Of a DNA stretch of 64,000 bases, positions 40,340 to 52,484 are shown one piece after another. Every line of letters begins with the position of its first letter. The stretch's first letter is position 1. Origin of the DNA: Trichinella spiralis. Taxonomy: Eukaryota > Nematoda > Enoplea > Trichinellida > Trichinellidae. The translations under genes and the position numbers were made by a program. Location: contig CM012953.1 of NCBI GenBank assembly GCA_000181795.3, positions 13,333,520 through 13,397,519 of the forward strand. The letters are read 5' to 3'. The notes under the pieces are model-generated. The model was not told the DNA's origin and made no database searches. It worked only from the letters and a program-made list of their open reading frames with translations.

Positions 40340-41644
40340 TTAATTAGTAAATATGCTAATCTGATGAAAAGACTGTAACAATTAATTTTTCATTTTCATT
40401 TGTTTATTTGTTGCAGGTTTTTTTAACCTGTGAATCCAAAAAATATTATTTATTCATTTCCGTTCATTACAACAATAACCTGTAAACATCAATCATTATT
40501 ATTATTATTTGTATTAATATTTTGAATTTATCATCTCGTTAGCATATTCTGTAATAAAATCGAAACAATGTACATTTCATCGCAACACTAGTGATACACG
40601 CACGCATCGAGCATATTGTTTTTTCAGCTTTTCATTAAAAATTAATATATATTTACATTGTCTGCTTGGATAGATTTCAGTTAAATGTGAAATTACGATT
40701 TAATTTTCAAATGAAACTTCCCATTCGTTCAATCTATTTACAGAACTTGTAATCAACAAAGTATTTTTCTTCTGTCAGTATACTTCTCGGCTTAAAAATA
40801 GCAACACTGAACATATGTATATAGTTATAATTTTAATGAAATTAAATTACGCTTGAATACATTTTTTTATACATTGAATATTGTGACATGAAAAGCATCA
40901 TTGTGCTGAAACAGTGAACTGCAATTTCATCAGTCGCTATCGCGTTCTTTTTCATCAGTTATTATTCAGCAGAAGTCATGAATTTCAAAAAAAAATTTAT
41001 ACACTGATTTTTTTGACATGCAAATTTTTACACACAATGAAATAAAGCAATTTAAATTTACAAATTGATCTGCAATCTATCGCACTGCACTTGCAAATAC
41101 AACTTTTTCTAATACTGAAAAGAAGAAAAAAACAGCACATGCATATATAGTATTAAATGTTTTACTACTACTTCCTCAACCACTTTTTTCTCCACGCAAA
41201 CATTTTATTATTATGGAGCGACTACACCACCATCTTAAAGAAAATAAAAACAATATGTAAGTAGGAGAAAACGGCAAAACTAAAGCAACACTGGTTATAT
41301 TAATAGTGTGTTGTTGAAGAAAAATATTCAACCGATAGTTATGGCCTGATGGATATTGGGCTAAGTAGATGCTAATTATACACTAAAAGATGTGGGGTAA
41401 AACGAGAAGTAGAATCAATAAGTTTCAAGATTTCGTCCAAGCAATTTTCTCACGCATCATTGTGAGAACAAACAATATCATAACAATCGTGTACAAAGCT
41501 CAGGGTAAAGGAATAAATGGATAAATGGCAACTTGTAAATATGCCAACTGGGAAATAAAACAAACATAAATTAATAAATAATATAAGGAAGAAGATGAGG
41601 GTTAAAAAATTGCACACATTTCTTTTCGTTCAAATTGTTGCTGA
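40340..41644. other. Convergent 3' intergenic region, ceh-1 / apl-1 (right copy)
   Basis: Equivalent to 14342-15650; holds the facing 3' UTRs. No gene seen. Confidence 0.6.
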
Positions 41645-44600
41645 TCACAAATTTTCTTCAAAATACTTATAAGCAGGATTTTCGTAGCCGCTAATCTGCA
41701 TGTTGGCTACGTGTCGTTCTTCAGGTGTACATGCGCTGACCTGTGACAAATAAATAAATAAATAAATAAATATATACTTTTGAATATCTTTAGCTTTTAG
41801 AATTTTAAAAATGAACATACTTCGATAAATCCTTGTCCAGCATGATTTGCTCTGTGTCGCATGAAAAATATGCCACAAACCACCGCCGCAATCAAAGACA
41901 CTCCAGCAATGGAAAAGAATATGAAACTGTGATCAATATATTTCGATGCACTCTTTCCGATACTTTTCTCTTGGAATACCTTTAAAAAAATAGATTTTTT
42001 TTATAAAAAAATAATTCATATTTAGTATAAATTACAAAATCATGAACAATATCTTGTTTCTTGTTCAACAGACTAATGTCTTCCTCGACTACATGAATAT
42101 TACGAAGTGGCAAACTAGAAATTGTCTGCTCTTGTCGTTGTACAGGATCGATGGTATTTTCAGTAATTTCTTTGCGTTGTACTTTCACCGAAGGTGCAAG
42201 GGTGATTATTTGGTCAACAGTCAGTTTTCTATTATCTAAATAAATTTTTATAAAAGCAGATTTAACAGAAAAAAAATAGAACAGAGTTTTTATTCTTCAT
42301 CATATTACATGCATTGTTGTTGCCAATGATGCGCGCCTGATACATATTCAACAGCTGATGATACTGAGCAGAGGTAAGATAGCCATCCGGGAATGTTTCC
42401 GCGATGTCGGGTGTATTCTCACGTCGGTATGTGTGGAAGAAATCTTCTGCAAAAAAAGGGCATAAAAAATTAAAAAAATATCCAACAACAACAACAACAA
42501 TAAGCCACACCTATTGCAGTTCGGACTTTTTTGTCGATCTCGGGATGGAATTTCAAAAGGGATATCGTAGCGTTGATACGGCGGTCGATGTCGACCAATT
42601 TGTTCAGCACATCCGATTTGAAGAAAATACTCTCTTGCGGCTTGGATCGAAGCATATGCCGGTAGTGGTTGAGAAGATGCACCCGGTCCTTTTCCTCTGC
42701 CCTGACGTAGGCTTTCAACGTGCGAAGTATAGCGTGGGCCGGCGGTGGTCCGGCCACGTCGTACAGCTGATGAAATTCTTTCAAAGCCAGACGCTTCTTT
42801 TCGTTCAAATTCGCCATCACCCTCTGCTGGTGGATGTCTTCAATTTGATGACGTTCATCCGCATTCTCTTCTTCCAACGCGGCAACAGTTTTTTGGAAGC
42901 GCTACAATTAAATTACAAAGAAATAAAAAAAAACAGTTAATAATCCTCATATTCGAAATTTGAAAACAAAACACACAACAACTCTACATACCATGTTCAT
43001 TTCATTTTTAAATGATTCCGCATGCTTTGGATCTCGTCTTTTCATTTCTTGATATCTATTTTCCAATTCGGACCACTCTTTCATCACCTTCAATTGAAAA
43101 CATTGCAAAAAATACTGTCGAAAAAATATTCCAAACCATATCATATATAATAATACTTTGGAAACTTTCTTGTGATGCACTTTTGTCAAATGTTCCAAAG
43201 CATTCTTGTACGCTTCGTGTTCAATTTCTGGATCCGCAACACGAAGATAGGCGGACTTTTCGTTGTCAGCATCCGCAGCTTCGTTCTCTGCATCGTCGTC
43301 GTCGTCATCGTCATCATCTTCTTCGTAATCTTCTTCTACAAGTGCAAAAAAAACAGACTGTTGATGTGGTCGACAACTCTATTTTAAATCACCATCACCC
43401 ACCATCATCATCTTCATCTTCATCATCATCAGCGGCTGTTTTCGGAGATGCTGTAGTCAGCAAAGCAGGCGGTGGTACTGTAGAATGAGTTCTTGTAGTA
43501 GTAGTGGTGGTGGTTGTCACCGCGGGTGGATATTCTTCACTGTCGTTTGGTATTGCTGGTCCGTATAATTCGTTGTCACGATCTCTGCTCGACTGCATGC
43601 GGATCGACAGTCTGCCAACGTTGACCACATCGGCATTGATGTCGTCTCTGTTCGGACAACATACGAACTCCACGCCGGAGAACATGTCCAACCCGCACGG
43701 TTCAAGCATGGCGAACGACAAAACCGAATAGGAATTGCGTCGTTTGCAATTTTTGATTGCCGTCTGATTCCAATAATCGAAATCTTTGCATATATTTTCA
43801 TCGTCCACATGCTCGAAATGACAATTTTTTGGCACCAGCAGTGCGTCGCTTTCGAATTCACCAACTATAGAACAAAACAAAGTCAGTCAGTCAGTCAGTC
43901 AGTCAGTTGGTCAAATTTTCCTTCTACAAAAGCAAATCTTCGCAAAAATCATTTCATACCCATGCAACGGTACGGTTTCACCCAAAATGACCATTTGCAA
44001 GGATAGCCGTCATCCTTGCACCAATTGTCCACTTCGACAAAATGACTCGATTCGACAATATTTGTCACGGTCAAATTCCAATAAACCTTAATATTCAAAA
44101 ATTAAATTTAAACGCATTTTTTGCAAATAATAATAATAATAATGCAAAATGGTCCAACCTTTCGGCAATATTTCAAAATGTCCAATTTGCCAGTTAGGCA
44201 TGATGCCCTCGAGTCGGGATCGCTGGCCCAAGAACCATCTTCGGTCATGTAACGATTTCGAAAACCACAACGGAAAACTACCTGCGGTACAAATGCATTG
44301 GCCTTCGTCTTATGATTCGACGCAGCGCTTCCTGCATAACCGCCAGAAACTGCTTGGAAACGAGTCAACTGAAATGATACACATTCAAATAAATTAATAT
44401 CATTTAAATAATTTCTAAAATGCATTTGAAAAATTACTACAATGCACAATCAAATTGCCTAGATTTTACTTCTATATAATTAATATGCATGCAAACGTAT
44501 GTCATTCGATAAATTGATTTGCAATTCAAAAATTGACATAATATTGACAGCAACTGAATATACTAATTACTGCGCATTAACATACAGATGAAAGAAGAAG

Positions 44601-46229
44601 AAGAAATGAGAAAAACATGTTTTCATTGTATCGATAAAAATGTATTCTTTTAAATATCTTTACCATGAGCAAACAGTGGAGATGAATAAGAAGAAGCAAC
44701 GTTATCAAGCTGAAATTATCAAAACAGGTTTCAATGTAACCTTGTAATTGCAATTTAACCGGTCAAGCGTTAAACCAATGAAATTAGAATAACTTTTTGC
44801 AGTTTATTATTAGCCGCAATTTGAAAATCTAGTTATTAAACAAATTCTTCAAAAGAAAAATGCCAAAATACCAGGGAAAGAATTGCATAAACAATTCAGA
44901 GATATATTTCAATTGTTCAATAAAAATTGAAAATTGTCTTTTGTACAGTTTATGTCAAAAGTTAATAACCATTGCAAAGTTCATTTACAACATCTACGAA
45001 ATGTTACTGATTTCTGTGCTTTGACAATTCAAAACATTATCAATATGAAAAAAGTAAGTTTATGCTAAAGTTTACAACATCAAAAATGCAAACCAATGCA
45101 CTAATTGAAATGCTTTTCACGCTGGCTTTGAAAAATGATTTCCAAGCTGTTTCCCAGTGTTCAACCTTGAAAATGCTCTCATATTTCAAAGCAGCTTTGC
45201 AAAGAAGAAGAATAACAAATTCATGAGTTTTGAACAAACAAAAGCATAACGGAAAAAAGTTATCAATTACAACAAGAAAATAACAATAATAGAAAAAAAA
45301 TAATCATTTCCCATTCATTATTTGAAAATATTTCAAAATAATATCAAAAAATAGGCAAACGCAATGTTTGCATTTACAATTGCAGTCTAAGCAAAAAAAA
45401 AAAACAAATGCAAATAAATCTTTGATAAAATCTGGGTGAACTTGAAAAATCAAAAATAAGAAGAAAAAACTATTGAAAATGTAGAATAAACACTACCGCA
45501 TGTTTGTCAATCAAGGAAAATAAATGTGTGCATTAGATTTATGGAGAAATAGATAAGCGGAGTGTTGGACGTTTTTGTCAGCGTTGAAAAGAACACAAAG
45601 TGGCATTTAATCCTCGGAAAACGCTCAGCAAATAAAACTACGACAAGCATTTCGGCGCAACAATGAATCACACTTTTCTAATCAACGAATAAATTGCAAC
45701 ACGATTGAACGTTGCAAATTCGTCGCAAAAGCTTCGCGCTAATCACACAACGCGTGCCCAAGTTGAACAAAGGTTAACAACAACAACAACAATCATAACT
45801 GAACATTCTTCTCAACTATAAATTGGGAAAAATTACCAACAACAAAATTTAATTATTAACTTATTTATAATTTAATAGAATATTCAAATTAAAAAAGAAA
45901 CAACTGAACTGAATTAAATTTTCACATATACATGTCTGGGTGTATCTTGAATAGCAGTTCCATATTGTTATATGCAGAAAAACTAAATGCGCATAAAGTT
46001 ATGCATGCTGATGAATGAACTACATGAATTAATCGAAAAATTTATCTTTTTAAATACTTTTATAGCAAATATTTACATCAAACAAACGTTCTCACGATGA
46101 AATTTAAGCAGCTGATTAAATGAAAAGCTGACCAAATGAAAGCTTGATATCTACCTCGATAGAGCCGACTGCAAAATGCAGACAGATTGAGAGAAGGAAA
46201 AATGCCAAGTTAAGTAGCATTTTCACCAT
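41645..46229 (-). CDS. apl-1: Amyloid precursor protein-like protein APL-1, complete
   Basis: Eleven exons (complement of 41645-41740, 41821-41979, 42036-42235, 42309-42446, 42511-42901, 42992-43087, 43157-43335, 43403-43864, 43960-44086, 44159-44368, 46155-46229) sum to 2133 nt, 710 aa; C. elegans APL-1 is about 690. In order: signal peptide MLLNLAFFLLSICLHFAVG; E1 growth-factor-like domain (FVPQVVFRCG to PYRC); E1 copper-domain fold ending GVEFVCCP; a Thr-rich then Asp/Glu-rich linker with nine Asp in a row; E2 ([16 protein letters not shown]); one transmembrane helix; cytoplasmic TPEERH and [11 protein letters not shown]. There is no Kunitz domain, as in other nematodes, and no recognisable A-beta sequence. 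It is a type I surface glycoprotein needed for moulting and development in C. elegans. Intron 1 is 1.8 kb, and a TTTAAG site precedes the start by 19-20 bases. Confidence 0.93.
43881..43906. repeat. AGTC tetranucleotide microsatellite in apl-1 intron
   Basis: Six to seven AGTC units directly upstream (on the minus strand) of the apl-1 exon 43403-43864. The left copy breaks off in this tract. Confidence 0.85.
44369..46154 (-). other. First intron of apl-1
   Basis: A 1786-bp AT-rich intron between the signal-peptide exon and the first E1 exon, with a CAACAACAACAA tract near 45777. No embedded gene or element is supported. Confidence 0.6.
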
Positions 46230-48080
46230 CAGCCACCGCACGAGCGAGCTTAAAGACCGACTGGCATGGCACAGTATGATGGCTAAGTGTCACAGCAACC
46301 AATCGATAAGCTTCTTGTCATACTGTAAATCTTGAAGATCACATATGAATAAAAATAAAATGAAAAAAATTAATTTAGATCAATTTACTCCATTTCATTT
46401 TAAAAATATTATTCAATTTTTAATATGCATGAATTTTATATATTTCTTTTATTTTTATTGAAAACAGTGATAAATTGCTTACTACAGTTTCAATTTTTTG
46501 CACAAATTCTCACTTCTATTTTTTTATTTCATGTTTTCAAAATGAATTATAAATTTTTAAGCTTTAATCATTAAATGAAGTAACCACAATGTTTTTTTCA
46601 CTGCTCAACTTATTCGCGACGGTACATAAATTTTGCATTTCATTCGTTAAGATATTTGTCAGTTCAAAAGTAGAATTGAAATTTCCTTCAAATAACTAAA
46701 AAATAAATATTGTCCAGCATTTTTTTATTTTTCGTTCATTAAAATCATCAAACGATGGTTGTACAATATCACCTTTTTTCTTTCATCTTATAAATTCACT
46801 TTATCATTATTTATTATTTTATAATGTATTTTTATCCAATAAATTACAATGTCAAATAACGAAATGATTACAAATGAAATGGTACGCTGTTTTGCATGGT
46901 AGACAGGTGGATGATTTTACAAAATTTGTTTTTAATCAGCGAACGCAATAGTTTTGTTTGAAAAATTTAACCACAGAACAGTAATAATTAATCTCAAAAT
47001 CAACTGGACCAATAATGGTGTTCCAATTTCACGCGTGATTAATTGCGCAAGAATTGCGCTATTGAACAACGACTGTCAAATTAATCTTACTTATCAATAT
47101 GTTATTCTGTAGCACAATTTGGCCTCGTTTTGTTGAAAAAGTTCTGGCAAAAATTCCAGCATGTCATTTTTAATAGTGGTTGTATTAATTGGTTTTTAAT
47201 AAATATTATAGAGAAGTAATATGTTTATATCTTTTACTGGTGCATTATTATTTGATGAAACATAAGTTGCAACACTTGCACAGTTCAAATGACAAATAAA
47301 AATAACATTCCAGTTTAGAAAAATAAAGAGGGGATTTGGTTAATTTGTTTACGCATGCTAATGTTTTTATATAATTTGTTTTCAGTGTTTTTGAGATTGA
47401 ATTATTATAAATTAATAAGCACATAGGCAGATTATACATTTTTTACAGTATTTTGTTTTTTTTTGTATTTGTTCGAGTTTGGTTTTTTTGTTGCGAGTGA
47501 ACGGTTACGGGACGTGAAAGTGCGTAGAGTAAAGTTTAATTTTAATTCTTCTCGAGTAGAAATGTGAATTATTCGACAGTTTAGTACTTATTTACGTTTT
47601 ATTTGAAAAAAGTTTTTTGGTTTTGCCTCATGTTAGTTTCTTTTTCCAAACTGATGATATTGTGAAGTCACGTATGCTTTGAAAAAAAAAGCTGTTGATC
47701 CATTTGATGTTAAATATGTCCATTTTCAAGTGTGTGCAACCAATGATGTTGTACAATTGAAATAAACTATAAAAAGTTAGTTGTGTTGTTGATGGTAAGA
47801 ATAAATTGCGCCAGTTGAGAGATATTGCGTTTAGTGGAGAAACGCGTTGTTCAGTTATTAATTTTTCATTCGAGTCAGATGATGCTTGAAATTTATAATT
47901 TCCAACGAACCGTCAACGTCAACATTTGAGACACAGACGTTGGTTGCGCAAAGTGTTTGCTTGCGTACGCTGCTTGATTTGCTTCTTTCACTTTCTTCCC
48001 CCTTCCTACTCCCAAAGCATCTCGCTGTTAACAGTATATTTTTACGTGGTTGCTTGAATATCGGTTTGGTGTTGAATTTC
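46230..48080. promoter_or_regulatory. Divergent intergenic region apl-1 / epg-7
   Basis: About 1.85 kb between two head-to-head genes, so it should contain both promoters. A somewhat GC-richer portion lies at 47480-48060, just upstream of epg-7. TTTCAG at about 48077-48082 is 6 bp before the epg-7 ATG. No specific factor site can be named with confidence. Confidence 0.4.
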
Positions 48081-48088
48081 AGTCGCGG

Positions 48089-51000
48089 ATGATCAACGTA
48101 TTTTTTCTCAATGTTGGACGACTGCTCAATTTCGATTTATCCTTTGCGACGAAAAGTGTTGAAGTGTTGCAAGAGCAAATCGCCTTGCAAACTGCGGTGC
48201 CGGTCGGTGAGCAGATTTTGCTCCTCAGCGGCGGAGTTGTCCTTTGTGGGCAGAAGAATTTGTCGAGCTATACAAGCGCCGGAACCGAGTCGAATCCGAT
48301 ATTTGTCGTCTCCCGCATCACAACCAAAGATGACATAGCCAAAGACAAGCAGCTTAACGACAGAGAATTTGAAAGCATTGCCGAGGTGAGTTGTGGAGAA
48401 ACTGCAATTTATTGTCACAATTGCTATTTTTAAAAGTAGGTAAATGTCATTTGAATCATTTCCATCAATTGGGCACCAACAGCTTGTGCAATTGTTGTTT
48501 ATTTTGCAAATTTTTGCAAGAATGAAATGCAATTTTCAATTGTTGAATTATTTTTTTTCTTGCAGATTGCAGTCGAAGCGGATAATGAATTGCAACGGTT
48601 GGGTCGTACGATGCGATGCAGCCGTGAAGCCGTGACTTGTTGTATCAATTTGGCAAAAAGAATCAAGAACATGTTCGCCCAATTGTCGAACGCCTGCTTC
48701 CGCATGTTCGACGAACAGCATCTCGTCTACCAGGGCTGGTGCGCCGTGGTTGCGAATCTCGACGACACGTTGGCTTTGTTCCGCAAGCGGATCCAACGAC
48801 TGGTACGCAAACGTGAACGTCTGGCCAACTGCGAAGCCGGCATCCGGGATCTGTTGACCAAATTGCCGGACATTTTGGAAACGATGAAACGCGTACCAAT
48901 AGTCGAACCGTTGGTCAATTCCAAATTGGCCCACTGTTCACCGGGGGCGGTGGTCGATTTGGATATGTCGGTTGAAAAGCCGGCCGCTTGTTTCGCTCCC
49001 AAAACCCCGACCACGTTGTTCTGCTGGATCGACAGTTTGAACGAGGAGATCAACTTGTACAATTTGAAAGAACAAATTCAAACCGACCTGGATTCTATTC
49101 TGAATCCGACAGTGCAGAAATGTTTGGACAATTGGGCGCAAGTTTGTGTTTTTCGCGAAGATGATGTGAAAATGAAAAAAATCAAAGGTATCGCGTTGAG
49201 ATTCCAACAATTGGAAGGTTGTGTGGAAAAGATGAAAGAGCTCGTGACGGATGTGAATTTGTTCTGCGAATTTGTCTGCTCGCGTGAAGATCAGATGCGA
49301 ATATGCAACGACGCGTCCGTACTCGAAGGGGTTTACGGTAGTATTATCAATACGTTGTCGGAGATGATGTCGAAGCAGAAAGCTACTCACGATACGGCCG
49401 TACGTTTCAGCGAAGCCAAAGCTGAACTGTTGGACAATATAAGACGTCGACTGGACTGGGTGCACGAAGTGCACGAATATATTCAAACTACCGACAGGGA
49501 AGTTTTCATTCACAGGGAGCGAATGTACATGCTTCATCGACGATTGGATCTGTTGAAACAGCTACGATTGGCTCCTGTTTTGTACGCGTCGTCGGTTGTG
49601 GAAATCAAACGTCGCACAATTTTGAGAAATCAATTTCTCGACTGGGCTGGGCAAGTTTCGGAAAAAGCGAAAAAACTGTTCACCGAAGAAACTCAACATC
49701 GAAAAAATATCGCTATGCAATTGGATCGACACTTTTTGCGCGCCCTGTTCCCCTGCTTGGATTCGCCATTTCCCGCTTTCGCGATGGACACTCCCGAAAG
49801 TGTCGACTCCTATTTGCCGAACATAGACGATTTGCACATTGAACAGATTCGCACCGGGGCTCCGGAATTGGCGCCATTTTTACAACTTGGCCACAACAAA
49901 GTCGGTCTTGGTTCCACCGACGTGGACAAAACCGACTGCAGTGGCGGTAAAATGGTCCCTTCGGCTGGTCGGACACCTCTGGTCGAAGAAGTACCATTTA
50001 AAATGGCGACGAATTCGCCGTCGTTTTTCCACAGCATGGATAACGTGTCCGGCACGCCGAGTTCGTTGAATTTGAGGTCGGTTAGTGAAATTGAAATTTG
50101 TGAAGAATCGTTGAAAATGAAAGAAGAAGAAAGCACCATTGAAATGGAGGTATTTTATACTGATTTATTCGGACAATTTCAAATCCAATTATTCTGTTGC
50201 AGAAAGAATGCTTGCCAACGCGATCTACACCAATTACCGTCGTACCACGGACTCGTGAAAATAGCAGAGTCGGCTCATATCCGATGTGTTGTTCCCGGGC
50301 GGCCCACAGTTTCGAACGGCTGTCTGGTGGTGGTCTTGGTGGTGAAATGACGGCGGAATGCGAAGCGTTCGTACAACGCAATTACAAAGTCCATCCATTG
50401 TCGCCAGATTTCATCTCAGTCAGTCCTTGTCCGACTGAAATACAAGAAAAGTATCATTTCTACCAGTAGTATTGTGTTTTTATTTTTCCCCGTAATATAT
50501 TGGATAGTTCAGCTTCCTTCTTTTTTTGTTTTTTTTGCAGCATGTTACCCCAGGTCGTCGGTTCAGCTTCTTCGTTGACCAGATCGTTGGACATCAGTAC
50601 ACCGGGTAGTTTGGCTCATCGTAAGCTCGTCTTCGACATGAAACGCATCAACGAACAGTTGAACAACAATTGCTCTTCGGATGCGGTCAGTTTGCACCAA
50701 CGTCTGCAGTCCATCTCTTCGACGGCACTGTTGTTGAAAGATTCACTGTCCTCTTGGAAGGCGGAATTTCGCTCGTTGAGAGTCGATGTGGCAGATGAGC
50801 TCCAATCTGTCAGACGTTCTTGCAACGAACAGATGGAATTGTTGAAAGCCAACCTGGAGCGCAGTTTAAATCACACTGTCAACACTAGAATAAGCCAAAT
50901 GAAAAGTGCCAACAAAACAACATCACTTGTCGATTTCCACTGTCAAGTTCAAGTATGCGGTTTAAAGTTCAATGGGGGATGTTTATTTACTGTTTGACAT

Positions 51001-51983
51001 GTTGTTTTGTTTCAGATGGAATCGGTCGACAGAGTTTGCGAAACTGAACAGCGAAAGTAATGCAAAAAATTCTGTTCTGTTTTATTTATCAATTTTCAGT
51101 TGTAAAATTGGCTTATTAATTATTATTATTATTTAAGCTATCGAAAGGCTGCATGTTGTTCATCAACTGAACTACTACTGCCAATTGATGATGGCGATGT
51201 GGAGGAGAATGACAACGATGAGGATGTGATTTTGAAAGAATCCCACAACTTGGTGAACTATTTGAAAGAAACATACGAAAAGAGAGCGACCGAGTTGAAA
51301 TCAGTTATTGAAAAATTGAAACAATTTGGCATTAGTGAACATTCGTTGGCTGCTTCTTTCGAATCGTTTCCGTTCTCGTCGTCTGTTCGCCTGTTTAACG
51401 GCAACGGCTCGTTGTTGTCAACCCCATTCGACGACAATCACTCACAGGCGGTTTACAGTAATCGTAAAATTTGAACTTGAAAATCATCATTTTCAAAATT
51501 TCTAATTTTACCCATGTATATTTAGAATTGGACAGCTCTTCGAGCGACAAAAGCAGTGCTGTTGTTGCCAACGATGTTTCCAGTTGTGTGGAATTTATTC
51601 TCAGTCACGTGAGTTGTGAAGTGCAGCCGCAGAGGATTGGCGCCGAAAAAGTCGACCGTTCAACGCAGACCAAGCTCGATTGTAAAATATCCGTCGTCAA
51701 TATCGAGCCTGGAGATATTGTATTGGTCGTTTTCGAACCGAAAATCGAATCGTTCGTCGTGTTCTGCTTGCCGACCACAATTCACGTACTGACCGAATCT
51801 TCAATAAAAAATTTGGACCTTTCGAAAGACGGCTCCTCTGACCAAGGCAAGTGGAATTTTGGTCGAGTTATAAGAAAGCAGCATTGTCAGGCGAAAAAGG
51901 AATCCAACCGATACAAACTACCGACCGGCTCCAAATTTTATCGTGTTACTGTCGAACCAATAGGTGCGAGAAATGACTTGTAA
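48089..51983 (+). CDS. epg-7: FIP200/RB1CC1-ATG11 family autophagy scaffold
   Basis: Exons 48089-48385, 48566-50149, 50203-50465, 50541-50952, 51016-51056, 51138-51463 and 51526-51983 sum to 3381 nt, 1126 aa. The N-terminus has the ubiquitin-like start of RB1CC1 with SAGTESNPIF. The ATG17-like region follows (LVYQGWCAVVANLDDTL matches HLQHQGWAAIMANLED of vertebrates). Long charged coiled-coil segments come next, then a C-terminal Claw domain with GRVIRKQHCQAKK and YKLPTGSKFYRV. FIP200 holds the ULK1/ATG13 initiation complex together, and the Claw binds cargo receptors; in C. elegans the counterpart is EPG-7. Splice phases all agree. TTTCAG six bases before the ATG suggests a trans-spliced mRNA. 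The protein is shorter than the vertebrate one, mainly in the coiled coils. Confidence 0.92.
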
Positions 51984-52484
51984 CATTCTCGTTGTTGTTT
52001 TACACGCTCTCTTTCTTTCTCGCTTGCCGTTTCTTATGTTCATGTTATGGTGTATATTATTTTATTTATTCAAATTTACAACAAACAAACAAACATGCAT
52101 ACATACATACACACACACGGCGGACATAAATACGTGTACATTTTATATATATATATATATTGTTCTTTTAGAATCGCAGAAACAGCTTGTTTATTACGTG
52201 CTCAACGCCTTTTGTTATATACATACGTTAATACATACATACATGTATGTATACATTTATATATATATATATATATATCATGGTTCTTGTTCAATTAAAA
52301 AAGCAATTCTTCTTTCATATGAATTTATTTTTTTTATTCAATTAAAAAATAATATAAAATTCGTGCATAAAAAATACAAACCAACTGTTATTTTTAATTA
52401 AAAACTATTTCGTCGCTCAGAAATTTTTCAACAAGTATTTTGAAAAATATACTTGTGGTAAATTAACGAATTAAAAAGGCGTCG
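51984..52484. other. Convergent 3' region epg-7 / SAPS gene with TA/CATA microsatellites
   Basis: 500 bp between facing stop codons. It contains CATA tracts (near 52096 and 52220) and TA tracts (near 52144 and 52257). Both 3' UTRs must lie here. Confidence 0.7.

Noticed and set aside
48938-49537. 199-codon minus-strand ORF
   Set aside because: Antisense of the long epg-7 coiled-coil exon; no independent features.
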